Counted from the stretch's first letter, positions 36,119 to 45,807 are shown. The stretch: 64,000 bases of DNA from Streptomyces lienomycini (GCF_027947595.1 NZ_CP116257.1:7190001-7254000); one strand, 5' to 3'. A program made the numbers and translations. The notes: generated by a model from the sequence alone, not told the origin.

Positions 36119-37330
36119 GTGAGCGTGGACGTGCACGGCACGGTGGCCGAGGGCTTCGAGCCGGTGAGGGACGCGTTCGTACGGAATTTCACCGTGCGCG
36201 GCGACCGGGGTGCGGCCGTCGCCGTCTACCGGGACGGGCGCAAGGTCGTCGACCTGTGGGGCGGGACCAGGGACGTCGACGACGCGGACGGCGCCGAGCC
36301 GTGGCGCCGGGGCACCGCCCAGGTGGTCCGCTCGGCGACCAAGGGCGTCGCCGCGGCCGTACCGCTGCTGCTGCACCGGCGCGGGGAGCTGGACCTGGAC
36401 GCGCCGGTCGGCGAGTACTGGCCGGAGTTCAAGGCGCACGGCAAGGAGCGGGTGCTGGTCCGGCACGTGCTGAACCACCGGGCCGGGCTGCCGGTCCTGG
36501 ACCGTCCGCTCACCCCCGAGGAGGCCCTCGACCCGGCGCGGGGCGCCGCGGCCGTCGCCGCCCAGGCGCCCGTGTGGGAGCCGGGCACCGACCACGGCTA
36601 CCACGCGCTGACGTACGGCTGGCTGCTCGACGAGCTGGTCCGCCGGGTGAGCGGCGGGCGGGGCGCCGGGCAGTGGATCGCCGACGAGATCGCGAGGCCG
36701 CTGGGCCTGGACCTGTGGGTGGGGCTGCCCGCGGCCGAGGAGGCGGCCGGCCGGGCCGGTCGCGTCGGGCGCCTGGAGGAGCCCGATCCGTCGGCACCCG
36801 GGCAGGGCCCGCGGCTGCGCCCCAAGCGTGCGGTCACCGAGGCGTACGCGGACCCGGACTCCCTCACCCGCCGCACCTTCGCCGCGATCACCCCGTTCCC
36901 CGACCAGAACGACCCGGCGTACCGGGCCGCCGCCCTTCCCGCAGCCAACGGCATCGCGACGGCCGACGCCCTGGCCCGCTTCTACGCGGCGCTGATCGGC
37001 GAGGTCGACGGCGTGACGCGCGGCATGCGGCTCTTCGACGCGGCGACCATGGAGCTGGCCCGCGCCGAGGAGTCCGCCGGTCCCGACCGGGTCCTGGTCG
37101 TGGCCACCCGGTTCGGCCTCGGGTACATGCTGCACGGCAGCGCGTCGCCGTTCCTGTCGCCCGGTTCCTTCGGCCACCCGGGCCGCGGCGGCTCCCTCGG
37201 CTTCGCCGACCCGGAGGCCGGGATCGCCTTCGGCTATGTCACCAACGGCTTCCGCAGGAGCGTGACGGCGGACCCGCGGGCGCAGGCGCTGGTACGGGCG
37301 GTGCGCGCGTCGGCGGCCCGTACCGGCTGA
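36119..37330 (+). CDS. Serine beta-lactamase-like esterase (class C/EstB fold)
   Basis: 403 residues from GTG; GTG 36125, six bases later and better placed after GAGG, is an equal alternative. Beta-lactamase (PF00144-type) fold: nucleophile motif VVRSATKGVAAA (Ser-Ala-Thr-Lys), the Tyr motif HALTYGWLLDELVRR, and C-terminal FGHPGRGGSLGFADP (His-x-Gly replacement of KTG). No signal peptide, so cytoplasmic. The family includes esterases and peptidases more than true beta-lactamases. It starts 66 bp after nikO in the same direction; a functional link is not evident. Confidence 0.88.
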   Translation: MSVDVHGTVAEGFEPVRDAFVRNFTVRGDRGAAVAVYRDGRKVVDLWGGTRDVDDADGAEPWRRGTAQVVRSATKGVAAAVPLLLHRRGELDLDAPVGEYWPEFKAHGKERVLVRHVLNHRAGLPVLDRPLTPEEALDPARGAAAVAAQAPVWEPGTDHGYHALTYGWLLDELVRRVSGGRGAGQWIADEIARPLGLDLWVGLPAAEEAAGRAGRVGRLEEPDPSAPGQGPRLRPKRAVTEAYADPDSLTRRTFAAITPFPDQNDPAYRAAALPAANGIATADALARFYAALIGEVDGVTRGMRLFDAATMELARAEESAGPDRVLVVATRFGLGYMLHGSASPFLSPGSFGHPGRGGSLGFADPEAGIAFGYVTNGFRRSVTADPRAQALVRAVRASAARTG

Positions 37331-37336
37331 GACGTG

Positions 37337-37612
37337 TCAGACGTGGATGGGGTGTGAGGTCCTCCCCGACGCCGCGTCGATCTCGTCGTGGGCCTTGGTG
37401 AGCAGCCGCATCGCCAGCTCGTTCAACGCGCGGGCCCCCGCGACCTCCTCGCCGACCCGTGGCTGCCGGGAGTCGACCCGGTGGCGGCTGGCCTGGCCGT
37501 GCGCGCGGACCTCGCTGCCGTCGGGCAGCCGCACCATCGCGACCGCCCGCGTGTGCTGGTCGTCCTCCGTGAACTCCAGCTCGACATGCCATCCCACTGT
37601 GGTGTGCGTCAT
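37337..37612 (-). CDS. DUF1876 small protein
   Basis: 91 residues from ATG with GGAGG 8 nt upstream. The pattern WHVELEFTEDDQHTRAVAMVRLPDG-x-EVRAHGQASRHRVD, then RVGEEVAGARALNELAMRLL, is the DUF1876 domain of actinobacteria, a compact beta-beta-alpha fold whose role is unknown (some resemble double-stranded-RNA-binding folds). It converges on the esterase with a 6-bp gap. Confidence 0.87.
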   Translation of the reverse strand: MTHTTVGWHVELEFTEDDQHTRAVAMVRLPDGSEVRAHGQASRHRVDSRQPRVGEEVAGARALNELAMRLLTKAHDEIDAASGRTSHPIHV

Positions 37613-37668
37613 GACGATCACCTCCGGAACATTCCCTTCCAGGGTGCGCCCGACCACCGCGGTACGCA

Positions 37669-38514
37669 TCACCCCGTGTGCAGCATCAGCCCGATCCCGA
37701 CCACCAGGAGGCCCGCCGCCGCGATCCTGGGTGCGCCGAACCGTTCCTTGAAGAAGACGGCCCCTATGGCGGCGCCGACCAGGATGGACGACTCGCGCAG
37801 GGCGGCGATGGGCGCGAGTTCGGCGCGGGTCTGCGCCCAGAGGACCAGGGCGTACGCGGCGACGGACAGTGCCGCGCCGAGCAGTCCGAGACGGGCGTGG
37901 GGCCGCAGCAGCGTCCAGGATCCGGCGCGGTGCCGGTACAGGAAGCAGAGGGGCAGGACCGTCCCCTGTACGGCCATCAGCCAGGCGATGTAGCCGAGGG
38001 AGGATCCGGAGGCGCGTACGCCGAGGCCGTCGACGACCGTGTACGCGGCGATGGTCACGCCGGTCGCCAGGGCGGCGCCGATGGCCGCCCAGTCGGGCCG
38101 GCGCCCGCGCAGCCCCCACAGGGCGACGCCGGTCAGTCCCGCGCAGGAGACCAGGATGCCGCCGGCCGCCCAGCCGTCCGGCACCTCGTGGGCGAAGACG
38201 GCGGCGAGGACGGTGACCAGCAGCGGGGCGCTGCCGCGGGCGATCGGGTAGGCCTGGCCGAAGTCGCCCAGCCGGAAGGACCGCATCAGCAGGGCGTAGT
38301 AGGCGATGTGGATGGCGGCGGAGACCAGCAGGTACGGCCACGCCCCGGCCGCCGGGAACGCCGTGAACGGCAGCAGCGCGAGCCCGATGAGCAGCCCGCC
38401 GCCGGAGATCAGCGCGAACCCGGTGAGCTTGTCGGTGATGCCGTGGGCGATGGCGTTCCAGCTGGCGTGGGTGACCGCCGCGAGCAGGACGGCGGCGGTG
38501 ACCAGCGGGGTCAC
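37669..38514 (-). CDS. EamA/DMT-family permease
   Basis: 281 residues, GTG overlapping the upstream ybaK stop (GTGA). Ten hydrophobic segments in two five-helix EamA repeats: first about 5-130 (WNAIAHGITDKLTGFAL; FRLGDFGQAYPIARGSAPLLV), second about 148-280 (RASGSSLGYIAW; LAPIAALRESSILVGAAIGAVFFKERFG). Drug/metabolite transporter family; probably exports a small metabolite. Coupling to the YbaK-type deacylase may be only an operon habit. Confidence 0.87.
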   Translation of the reverse strand: MTPLVTAAVLLAAVTHASWNAIAHGITDKLTGFALISGGGLLIGLALLPFTAFPAAGAWPYLLVSAAIHIAYYALLMRSFRLGDFGQAYPIARGSAPLLVTVLAAVFAHEVPDGWAAGGILVSCAGLTGVALWGLRGRRPDWAAIGAALATGVTIAAYTVVDGLGVRASGSSLGYIAWLMAVQGTVLPLCFLYRHRAGSWTLLRPHARLGLLGAALSVAAYALVLWAQTRAELAPIAALRESSILVGAAIGAVFFKERFGAPRIAAAGLLVVGIGLMLHTG

Positions 38515-39023
38515 TCGGAGCGCTCGCGCACGTCCACGAGGGTGGCGCCGGCGGTGGCGACGAGGTCCTCGGGACCCATCGGGAAGACGGCGTACGGGGT
38601 GCCGGCGGCGGCCCACACGACCTCGTGGGCGAGCAGCGACCGGTCGGCGAGGACCCGGGTCCTGCTGCGGTGCCCGAAGGGCGGCACCCCGCCGATCGCG
38701 TATCCGGTGGTCTCCCGTACGACGTCGGCCTTGGCCCGGGTGACCTTCCCCGCGCCGAGTTCCTCGCGGACCCGGTCCAGGTCGACGCGGGAGGCGCCGT
38801 CCATGAGGACCAGGACGGGCACGCCGTCGGCGGCGAAGATGAGCGACTTGCAGATCTGGCTCAGCTCGCACCCGACGGCGGCGGCGGCCTCGGTGGCGGT
38901 GCGGGTGGCCTCCGGGAAGCGCCGGGCCTGTCCGGCCAGGTCACCGAGGCCGAGTTCGCTCAGGGCGGCGGCGAACCGGGGGTGGGCGGCGGAGGGCTGG
39001 GAGGCGTCGTCGGTCGTCGTCAT
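38511..39023 (-). CDS. YbaK/ProX-type aminoacyl-tRNA deacylase
   Basis: 170 residues; start is the ATG before TTTDDASQPS, the upstream in-frame extension being Pro-rich spacer. YbaK fold: GCELSQICKSLIFAADGVPVLVLMDGASRVDLDRVREELGAGKVTRA (conserved Lys of the active site in CKSLIF) and GYAIGGVPPFGHRSRTRVLADRSLL (Gly-Gly-x-Pro-Pro-Phe-Gly). Family members clear Cys- or Ala-mischarged tRNA in trans. Substrate not resolved here. Confidence 0.88.
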   Translation of the reverse strand: MTTTDDASQPSAAHPRFAAALSELGLGDLAGQARRFPEATRTATEAAAAVGCELSQICKSLIFAADGVPVLVLMDGASRVDLDRVREELGAGKVTRAKADVVRETTGYAIGGVPPFGHRSRTRVLADRSLLAHEVVWAAAGTPYAVFPMGPEDLVATAGATLVDVRERSE

Positions 39024-39089
39024 GGACGGCACGGTAGCGGTCCGCGCGGGCCCCGGGCGACCGGGTTGCGGAGCCCCTGAACAGGGAGA

Positions 39090-39132
39090 AGCCGGTGAGG
39101 GCAGCCCCGTCCCCACGGAACCCTCACCGGCT
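39090..39132. terminator. Strong hairpin between ybaK-type gene and MMPL gene
   Basis: AGCCGGTGAGGG (39090-39101) pairs perfectly with CCCTCACCGGCT (39121-39132) over a 19-nt loop, 40 bp after the stop of the MMPL gene on the minus strand (39172). Confidence 0.75.
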
Positions 39133-39171
39133 GGTCGGTGCCGCCCTCCGCTCAGCGGCCGGGGCGGCAGG

Positions 39172-41415
39172 TCAGGCGCGGACCAGCTCCCTGTCCTCGT
39201 CCGGGCCGGAACCGCCCTTGCCGTCCCCGGCCGTGCGCAGTCCCTCGCCCTCGACGTCCACGTTGGGCAGTGCGCGGTCCAGCCACTTCGGCAGCCACCA
39301 GGCCCGCTTGCCGAGCAGGGCGAGGACCGCCGGGACGATGGCCATGCGGACGACGAACGCGTCGAAGAAGACGGCGATGGCGAGACCGAAGCCGATCATC
39401 TTGACCATGGACTCGCTGGAGCCGATGAAGCCCGCGAAGACCGCCATCATGATCACCGCCGCGGCCGTGACGACCCGGGCGCCGTGCTTGAAGCCGGTGA
39501 CGACGGCCTGGTGGGCCTTCTCGCCGTGGACGAAGGCCTCCCGCATGCGGGTGACCAGGAAGACCTCGTAGTCCATGGCGAGGCCGAAGACCACGCCGAC
39601 CATGAAGATCGGCATCATCGACATGACCGGACCGGTCTCCTCGACGCCCATCAGGCCGGACAGCCAGCCCCACTGGAAGACCGCGACGACCGCGCCGAGG
39701 GCCGCCATGACGGAGAGCAGGAACCCGAGGGCCGCCTTCAGCGGGACCAGGATCGAGCGGAAGACCACGATGAGCAGGAGGAAGGCCAGGCCGACGACCA
39801 GGACCAGGTACGGCACCAGCGCGTCGTTGAGCTTCTCGCTGACGTCGATGTTCATCGCCGTCGAGCCGGTGACCAGCGTCTCCGCGCCGGTGTCCGCCTT
39901 GACGTCGCCGCCCGCGTCCCGGATGGCGTGCACCAGGTCCTCGGTCTGCACGGAGGACGGCTTGGAGTCCGGGATCACGGTGATCGTCGCGGTGTCGCCG
40001 CCCTTGTTGGGCGCGGGCGGGGTCACCGCGACGACGCCGTCGAGGTCCTTGATCTGCTTCTCGACGTCGGTGAAGGCGTCCTTGGGGGCGTCGCTGCCCT
40101 TCGCGTCCACCACGACCATCAGCGGGCCGTTGAAGCCGGGGCCGAAGCCCTCGGAGAGCAGGTCGTAGGCGCGGCGCTGGGTCGTGGACGTCGGCTGGGA
40201 GCCGTCGTCGGGCAGGCCCAGTTCCAGTGAGGTGGCGGGGACGGCGGCGGCGCCGAGGCCGATGACGCCCAGGAGGAGGACGGCGAGGGGGCGGCGGACG
40301 ACGAAGCGGGCCCAGCGGGTGCCGAGGTTGTCCTTGGGCCGGGCGCCCGGCTCCTGCGGCTTCGGCCCGCTCTTGCGGGCGCGGCCCAGCAGCCTGCCCT
40401 TGGCACCGGCGGGCTTGACCCGGCGGCCGGCGTAGCCGAGCAGCGCGGGGATCATCGTCAGGGCGATCAGGACCGCGATGGCGACGGTGCCGGCGGCGGC
40501 GATGCCCATCTTGGTGAGCATCGGGATGTTGACGACCGCGAGGCCCACCAGGGCGATGACGACCGTGAGGCCCGCGAAGACGACGGCGGAACCCGCGGTG
40601 CCGACGGCCCGTCCGGCGGCCTCCTCGCGCTCTCGTCCCTCGGCGAGTTCGGCGCGGTAGCGGGAGACGATGAACAGGGCGTAGTCGATGCCGACCGCGA
40701 GGCCGATCATCATGGCCAGGATCGAGGTGGTCGAGCCCAGTTCCAGCGCGCTCGCCAGCGCGGTGATCGAGGAGACGCCGATGCCGACGCCGATCAGGGC
40801 GGTGAGCAGGGGCAGTCCGGCCGACACCAGGGAACCGAAGGTGATGACCAGGACGACGGCGGCGACCGCGATGCCGATGACCTCGGTGGCGCCGGTCTCC
40901 GGGACGGCCTGGAGGGCGTCACCGCCGACCTCGACGGTCAGTCCGGCGTCGCGCGCCTGCTGGGCGGCGTCCTCCAGGGCGTCCTTGGTGGTCTCCTCCA
41001 GCTCCATGCCGGAGGCGTCGTACTTCACCGACGCGTAGGCGATCGTGCCGTCCTCGCTGACGGCGTCGCCCTTGTAGGGGTCGGCGACCGAGGCGACCTC
41101 GGAACCGTCCGCGAGGTCGCCGACGGTCTTCTCGACGGTCGCCTTGTTGTCGGCGTCCGTCATCTTCTCGCCGGACGGTGCCTTGAAGACGACGCGTGCG
41201 GTCGCCCCGTCGGCGGCGGCTCCGGGGAAGCGCTGTTCCAGCAGGTCGAAGGCCTTCTGGGCCTCCGTTCCGGGGATGGAGAAGGAGGAGTTGCCGGCGG
41301 GCGGGGCACTGGCCGCGCCGACGCCCGCGAGCGTCAGCAGGGCCACCCATATCAGGGCGACGAAATGCCGTCGGCGAAAGGCGAGCCGGCCGAGTTTGTA
41401 GAGGAACGTGGCCAC
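39172..41415 (-). CDS. MMPL-family RND transporter
   Basis: 747 residues from GTG. Two six-helix blocks each preceded by a large extracytoplasmic loop: N-terminal RRRHFVALIWVALLTLAGVGAAS and loop to about 170, then helices including GIGVSSITALASALELGSTTSILAMMIGLAVGIDYALFIVSRYRAEL, a cytoplasmic linker of about 50 residues, and a second block ending in AMDYEVFLVTRMREAFVHG and FDAFVVRMAIVPAVLALLGKRAWWLPKWLDR. The paired VGIDYALF/AMDYEVF segments carry the proton-relay Asp residues of RND pumps. Probable exporter of a lipid or hydrophobic compound, regulated by the TetR gene upstream. Confidence 0.93.
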   Translation of the reverse strand: MATFLYKLGRLAFRRRHFVALIWVALLTLAGVGAASAPPAGNSSFSIPGTEAQKAFDLLEQRFPGAAADGATARVVFKAPSGEKMTDADNKATVEKTVGDLADGSEVASVADPYKGDAVSEDGTIAYASVKYDASGMELEETTKDALEDAAQQARDAGLTVEVGGDALQAVPETGATEVIGIAVAAVVLVITFGSLVSAGLPLLTALIGVGIGVSSITALASALELGSTTSILAMMIGLAVGIDYALFIVSRYRAELAEGREREEAAGRAVGTAGSAVVFAGLTVVIALVGLAVVNIPMLTKMGIAAAGTVAIAVLIALTMIPALLGYAGRRVKPAGAKGRLLGRARKSGPKPQEPGARPKDNLGTRWARFVVRRPLAVLLLGVIGLGAAAVPATSLELGLPDDGSQPTSTTQRRAYDLLSEGFGPGFNGPLMVVVDAKGSDAPKDAFTDVEKQIKDLDGVVAVTPPAPNKGGDTATITVIPDSKPSSVQTEDLVHAIRDAGGDVKADTGAETLVTGSTAMNIDVSEKLNDALVPYLVLVVGLAFLLLIVVFRSILVPLKAALGFLLSVMAALGAVVAVFQWGWLSGLMGVEETGPVMSMMPIFMVGVVFGLAMDYEVFLVTRMREAFVHGEKAHQAVVTGFKHGARVVTAAAVIMMAVFAGFIGSSESMVKMIGFGLAIAVFFDAFVVRMAIVPAVLALLGKRAWWLPKWLDRALPNVDVEGEGLRTAGDGKGGSGPDEDRELVRA

Positions 41416-41527
41416 GGGGGCGTACTCCCGGTCAGGTCGTGGGTCTTCAGGGCAGGGGTGATCAGCCCGACGACGTGAGCGGTTACGTCAGGTGGGGCTC
41501 AGGTGTCACTGGGGGTGCAGGGACGTG

Positions 41528-42127
41528 TCAGGGGGTGGAGACGCCGAGTGCGGGGAGGACCACGGCGTCGAGGTAGGAGGCGAGGAATGCCTGCGTCGGC
41601 GGCTGGTCGTCCAGCAGCGTGCGCGTGGCGAATCCGCCGATCAGCATGTGGACGACGAAGTCCAGCGCCGGACAGTCCGGTCTGATCTCACCGCGGTCGA
41701 TGGCGCGGTGCAGGACCTTCTGGCCTTCCGCCATCTCCGGTTCGATGAGCTGTTCCCGGAAGGCTTGGCGCAGGTCCGGGTTCTGGTGCAGCGCCATGGC
41801 CAGGCCGCGCATCAGCGCGGAATTCTGCTCCATGGTGCAGTCGTCCTCGCGGACCAGCAGGGCGTGCAGGTCGCCGCGGAGCGATCCGGTGTCGATGTCA
41901 CTGATCGAACCCGGCTTGTTGTGCCTGACCGCCTTCACGACCAGCTCCGGCTTGCCGCCCCACTGGCGGTAGAGCGTCGCCTTGCTGGACCGGGTGCGGG
42001 CAGCCACGGCGTCCATGGTGAGGGCGTCGTAGCCGACTTCCCGGAGCAGGTCGAGCACGGCCTCGTAGAGTTCGGCCTCGCGCTCGGGAGTGATCCGACT
42101 CCGGCGCGCGGTGGCGACCTCGGTCAT
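41528..42127 (-). CDS. TetR-family regulator of MMPL pump
   Basis: 199 residues from ATG with GAGAGGAG 8 nt upstream; the longer frame to 42292 runs through the promoter. HTH at the N-terminus: ELYEAVLDLLREVGYDALTMDAVAARTRSSKATLYRQWGGKPELVVKAV, followed by a TetR_C-type ligand domain with HQNPDLRQAFREQL. It is 112 bp upstream of the MMPL gene on the same strand. Likely an autoregulatory repressor; the palindrome at 42212-42228 is its candidate site. Confidence 0.9.
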   Translation of the reverse strand: MTEVATARRSRITPEREAELYEAVLDLLREVGYDALTMDAVAARTRSSKATLYRQWGGKPELVVKAVRHNKPGSISDIDTGSLRGDLHALLVREDDCTMEQNSALMRGLAMALHQNPDLRQAFREQLIEPEMAEGQKVLHRAIDRGEIRPDCPALDFVVHMLIGGFATRTLLDDQPPTQAFLASYLDAVVLPALGVSTP

Positions 42128-42211
42128 CTCGCTCACTCCTCTCCGCTCTCTCCGGCGTCCGTCAGAACGACACCGTTTCGTACATGACGAATGTATCCCA
42201 CCGACTAGCGA

Positions 42212-42228
42212 AACGAAACGGTTTCGTT
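42212..42228. promoter_or_regulatory. TetR-type palindromic operator
   Basis: AACGAAAC (42212-42219) and GTTTCGTT (42221-42228) are perfect inverted repeats around one base. They lie between the divergent TetR and tricorn genes, 85 bp before the TetR start and 63 bp before the tricorn start. A related CCGTTTCGTAC lies nearer the TetR gene at about 42171-42181. Confidence 0.65.
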
Positions 42229-42290
42229 CGTGTTCTGGGTCACGGTTGTCAGCTCCCCATAAGTTGCCGGTACCCGGTGCGCGGAAAAGC

Positions 42291-45200
42291 ATGGGGCGGG
42301 TGAGTTATCTGCGCCTTCCGCACCTCAGTGGCGACCGGTTGTGCTTCGTGGCCGAGGACGACCTCTGGCTCGCGTCCCTCGACGGTCCGGGCCGGGCCTG
42401 GCGGCTCACCGTCGACCGCACCAAGGCCGGCCACCCGCGCTTCTCCCCCGACGGCCGGCACATCGCGTACACCAGCTGGCGCAGTCTCGTGCCGGAGGTC
42501 CACCTGGTGCCGGTGGACGGCGGTCCCGGGCGGCAGCTCACCCACTGGGGCGGCTTCGACACCCGGGTCTGCGGCTGGTCGCCCCCGGACCCCGACGGCA
42601 CCACGGCCGTCCTCGCCGTCGCCTCGCACGGCGAGCCCTTCTCCCATCTGACCTGGGCCTACAAGGTCACCCCGGACGGCGACCCCGGACGCAAGCTGCC
42701 CTGGGGCCCGGTCACCGACATCCAGGCCGCCGACCTCGACGGGGAGCGCAGGATCCTCCTCCTGACCGGCACCCCGCCGCACGAGCCCGCCGCGTGGAAG
42801 CGCTACCGGGGCGGCGCCACGGGGCGGCTCTGGCTGCACGGCGAGCGGCTGCTGCCCGACCTCGGCGGGCACCTGGCCGCCCCGATGTTCGTCGGCGGCC
42901 GGATCGCCTTCCTCTCCGACCACGAGGGCGTCGGCAACCTCTACTCCTGCACCCACGACGGCTCCGGCCTGCGCCGGCACACCGACCACGACGCGTTCTA
43001 CGCCCGCAACGCGTCGAGCGACGGCACGCGGGTGGTGTACCAGTGCGCGGGCGACCTGTGGCTCGTCGAGGACCTCGCGGCGGGCTCGGTGCCGCGCCGG
43101 CTCGACGTGCGGCTGAGCGGTCCGCGCGCGGGACGGCGTACGTACCAGGTGCCGGCCGCGCAGCACGTGGGCGGCGTCTCCGTGGACGAGACGGGCCGGG
43201 CGAGCGCCGTCGTCGTGCGCGGCAGCCTGTACTGGCTCACCCACCGGGACGGCCCGGCGCGCACCATCGCCGACACCCCGGGGGTACGGGTGCGGTTGCC
43301 GGAGATGCTCGGGGAGAGCGGGCGGATCGCGTACGTGACGGACGCGGAGGGCGAGGACGCCGTCGAGATCTCCTACCTGCCCCGGGCGACCGGCGGCCGC
43401 CCGGCCCGGCGGCTCGCCTCGGGACGCCTCGGCCGGGTCCTGGAGCTGGTCTCGGACCCGGCGGGCGAGCGCCTCGCCGTCGCCGCGCACGACGGCCGCC
43501 TGCTGATCGTCGACGTCACGGAGCCGGACCCGGAGGTCGCGCCGGCCCTGGACGCGGTGGACGCGGTGGACGCCGGGTACGCGGCGGAGGCGGGCGAAGA
43601 GGTCACGGCGGGGTCGGCGGCCGGGGCGGACGGCGACCCCACGTCCGGTGACACCGGCACGGGCGCCGCCGCCGGAGGCACCGTGGTGCCGGGCGACCCC
43701 GGCAGCCCCGCGACCGCCGGAGGCCGGGTCACCGAGCTGGTCCGCTCCGTCAACGGCCCCGTGCGCGACCTCGCCTTCTCCCCCGACGGCGCCTGGCTCA
43801 CCTGGTCGCACCCGGGCATCGGACGCACCCTGCGGCAGATCAGGATGGCCCGCGTCGACGGCCCGGAGGGCACCCTCGTCGTCGACGTCACCAACGGCCG
43901 CTTCGAGGACGAGAACCCGGTCTTCACCCGGGACGGCCGCTACCTCGCCTTCCTGTCCTGGCGCGGCTTCGACCCGGTGTACGACGTGCACACCGGCGAC
44001 CTGTCCTTTCCGCTCGGCTGCCGCCCCTACCTGGTGCCGCTGTCCTCGGCGACGCCCTCCCCCTTCGCGCTGAACCCCGAGGGCCGCCCCGCGGCCGGGG
44101 GCCTGGACCCGCTGGAGGACGAGCCCGGCGAGGGCGGCGCGGTGACCGTCGAGGTCGAGGGCCTGGAGAGCCGGGTGACGCCGTTCCCGGTCACCGCCTC
44201 CAAGTACTCGGCACTGGAGCCGGTCGCGGGCGGCGGCCTGGTCTGGCTGCGCTGGCCGATCTCGGGCGCGCTCGGCGAGACCTTCGCCAACCCCGCCGAC
44301 CCGAGCGAGCGGCCCACGCTGGAGCACTTCAACCTGGCCAAGGCGAAGAAGTCCGAACTGGTCGACCACCTGGACTGGTTCCGGGTCAGCGGCGACGGCA
44401 ACCGCCTGGTGGTGCTCGACGAGGGCGACCTGCGCGCCGTACCGGCGGCCGAGGTGGGCGACGGCGACTCGACCACCTGGATCGACCTGCGCCGCATCCT
44501 GCACGAGGTCGACCCGGCCGCCGAGTGGCGCCAGGCTTATGACGAGGCGGGCCGCCTGATCCGCGCCTACTTCTGGGACCCGGGGATGTGCGGCATCGAC
44601 TGGGACGCGGTGCTGGACCAGTACCGCCCGCTGCTCGAACGGGTCGCCTCCCCCGACGAGTTCGCCGACCTGCTGCGCGAGGTGCTCGGCGAGCTGGGCA
44701 CCTCGCACGCCTACGTGGCCGCCGCCCGGCGCAACGAGGGCCCGGCGCACTACCAGCGCCGGCAGGGCCTGCTCGGCGCCAACCTCGTCTGCCGGGACGG
44801 GCGGTGGGTGGCCGGGCGCATCCTGCCGGGCGACTCCTCCGACTCCAGGGCCCGCTCCCCGCTGGCCGGCACGGGCATCCGCGACGGGGCCGTGCTCACG
44901 CACGTCGACGGCCGCCCGGTGGACCCGGCCCTCGGCCCGTCCCCGCTCCTCGCGGGCGCGGGCGGTACGACGGTGGAGCTGACCTTCTCCCCCGCCGAGG
45001 GCTGCCGGGGCCCCTCCCGCCGGGTCGCCGTGGTACCGCTCGTCGACGAACGCCCCCTGCGCTACCAGGACTGGGTGGCCAAACGCCGCGCGGTGGTACG
45101 CGAGTTGAGCGGCGGCCGGTGCGGCTACCTGCACATTCCCGACATGGGCGGATCCGGCTGGGCGCAGTTCAACCGGGACCTGCGCATGGAGGTGTCCCGG

Positions 45201-45743
45201 CCCGGGCTCATCGTGGACGTGCGCGGCAACGCGGGCGGGCACATCAGCGAGCTGGTCATCGAGAAGCTGACCCGGACCATCCTGGGCTGGGACCTGACGC
45301 GGGACGCCCAGCCGGTGTCGTACACCTCCAACGCCCCGCGCGGGCCGGTCGTCGCGGTCGCCGACGAGGCGACGTCCTCCGACGGCGACATGATCACGGC
45401 CGCGTTCAAACTGCTGCGGCTCGGCCCGGTGGTCGGGCAGCGCACCTGGGGCGGCGTGGTCGGCATGACCGGCCAGCACCAACTCGGCGACGGCTCGGTG
45501 ATCACGGTGCCGATGAACGCGGCCTGGTTCGACGCCTACGGCTGGTCCGTGGAGAACTACGGTGTCGCCCCCGACGTCGAGGCGCTGCGCACCCCGCTGG
45601 ACTGGGCCGAGGGCCGCTACCCGGTCCTCGACGAGGCGGTCCGGCTCGCGTTGGAGCTGCTGGAGACCGACCCGCCCGCCACACCGCCCGGTTACGACGC
45701 CGTACCGGACCGGTCGCGTCCGCCGCTGCCGCCGCGGGAGTAG
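42291..45743 (+). CDS. Tricorn protease homologue
   Basis: 1150 residues from ATG; GTG 42300 (SYLRLPHLSG) is an alternative. Domain order: seven- and six-bladed propellers (about 1-620), with a 60-residue acidic/Gly low-complexity insert near 420-480, a C1 domain, a PDZ domain near 860-940 and the C2 protease domain. Catalytic set as in tricorn: Ser805-His806 (ELGTSHAYV), nucleophile Ser1030 before Asp (EATSSDGDMI) and Glu1088 (SVENYG). Tricorn degrades proteasome-released peptides to dipeptides/tripeptides. Divergent from the TetR gene. Confidence 0.93.
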   Translation: MGRVSYLRLPHLSGDRLCFVAEDDLWLASLDGPGRAWRLTVDRTKAGHPRFSPDGRHIAYTSWRSLVPEVHLVPVDGGPGRQLTHWGGFDTRVCGWSPPDPDGTTAVLAVASHGEPFSHLTWAYKVTPDGDPGRKLPWGPVTDIQAADLDGERRILLLTGTPPHEPAAWKRYRGGATGRLWLHGERLLPDLGGHLAAPMFVGGRIAFLSDHEGVGNLYSCTHDGSGLRRHTDHDAFYARNASSDGTRVVYQCAGDLWLVEDLAAGSVPRRLDVRLSGPRAGRRTYQVPAAQHVGGVSVDETGRASAVVVRGSLYWLTHRDGPARTIADTPGVRVRLPEMLGESGRIAYVTDAEGEDAVEISYLPRATGGRPARRLASGRLGRVLELVSDPAGERLAVAAHDGRLLIVDVTEPDPEVAPALDAVDAVDAGYAAEAGEEVTAGSAAGADGDPTSGDTGTGAAAGGTVVPGDPGSPATAGGRVTELVRSVNGPVRDLAFSPDGAWLTWSHPGIGRTLRQIRMARVDGPEGTLVVDVTNGRFEDENPVFTRDGRYLAFLSWRGFDPVYDVHTGDLSFPLGCRPYLVPLSSATPSPFALNPEGRPAAGGLDPLEDEPGEGGAVTVEVEGLESRVTPFPVTASKYSALEPVAGGGLVWLRWPISGALGETFANPADPSERPTLEHFNLAKAKKSELVDHLDWFRVSGDGNRLVVLDEGDLRAVPAAEVGDGDSTTWIDLRRILHEVDPAAEWRQAYDEAGRLIRAYFWDPGMCGIDWDAVLDQYRPLLERVASPDEFADLLREVLGELGTSHAYVAAARRNEGPAHYQRRQGLLGANLVCRDGRWVAGRILPGDSSDSRARSPLAGTGIRDGAVLTHVDGRPVDPALGPSPLLAGAGGTTVELTFSPAEGCRGPSRRVAVVPLVDERPLRYQDWVAKRRAVVRELSGGRCGYLHIPDMGGSGWAQFNRDLRMEVSRPGLIVDVRGNAGGHISELVIEKLTRTILGWDLTRDAQPVSYTSNAPRGPVVAVADEATSSDGDMITAAFKLLRLGPVVGQRTWGGVVGMTGQHQLGDGSVITVPMNAAWFDAYGWSVENYGVAPDVEALRTPLDWAEGRYPVLDEAVRLALELLETDPPATPPGYDAVPDRSRPPLPPRE

Positions 45744-45775
45744 GCAACCCCGCACCGCCTCCGGTGGCACGGGAA

Positions 45776-45807
45776 AGGGCGCCCACCCGAACGACGGGGG
45801 GCGCCCT
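45776..45807. terminator. Bidirectional hairpin after tricorn gene
   Basis: AGGGCGCCC (45776-45784) pairs perfectly with GGGCGCCCT (45799-45807) over a 14-nt loop, between converging ends of tricorn (45743) and the small protein at 45828. Confidence 0.72.

Noticed and set aside
36119..37330. True antibiotic-resistance beta-lactamase
   Set aside because: Carries SxxK but HxG in place of KTG and has no signal peptide, so an esterase/peptidase of the same fold is more likely.
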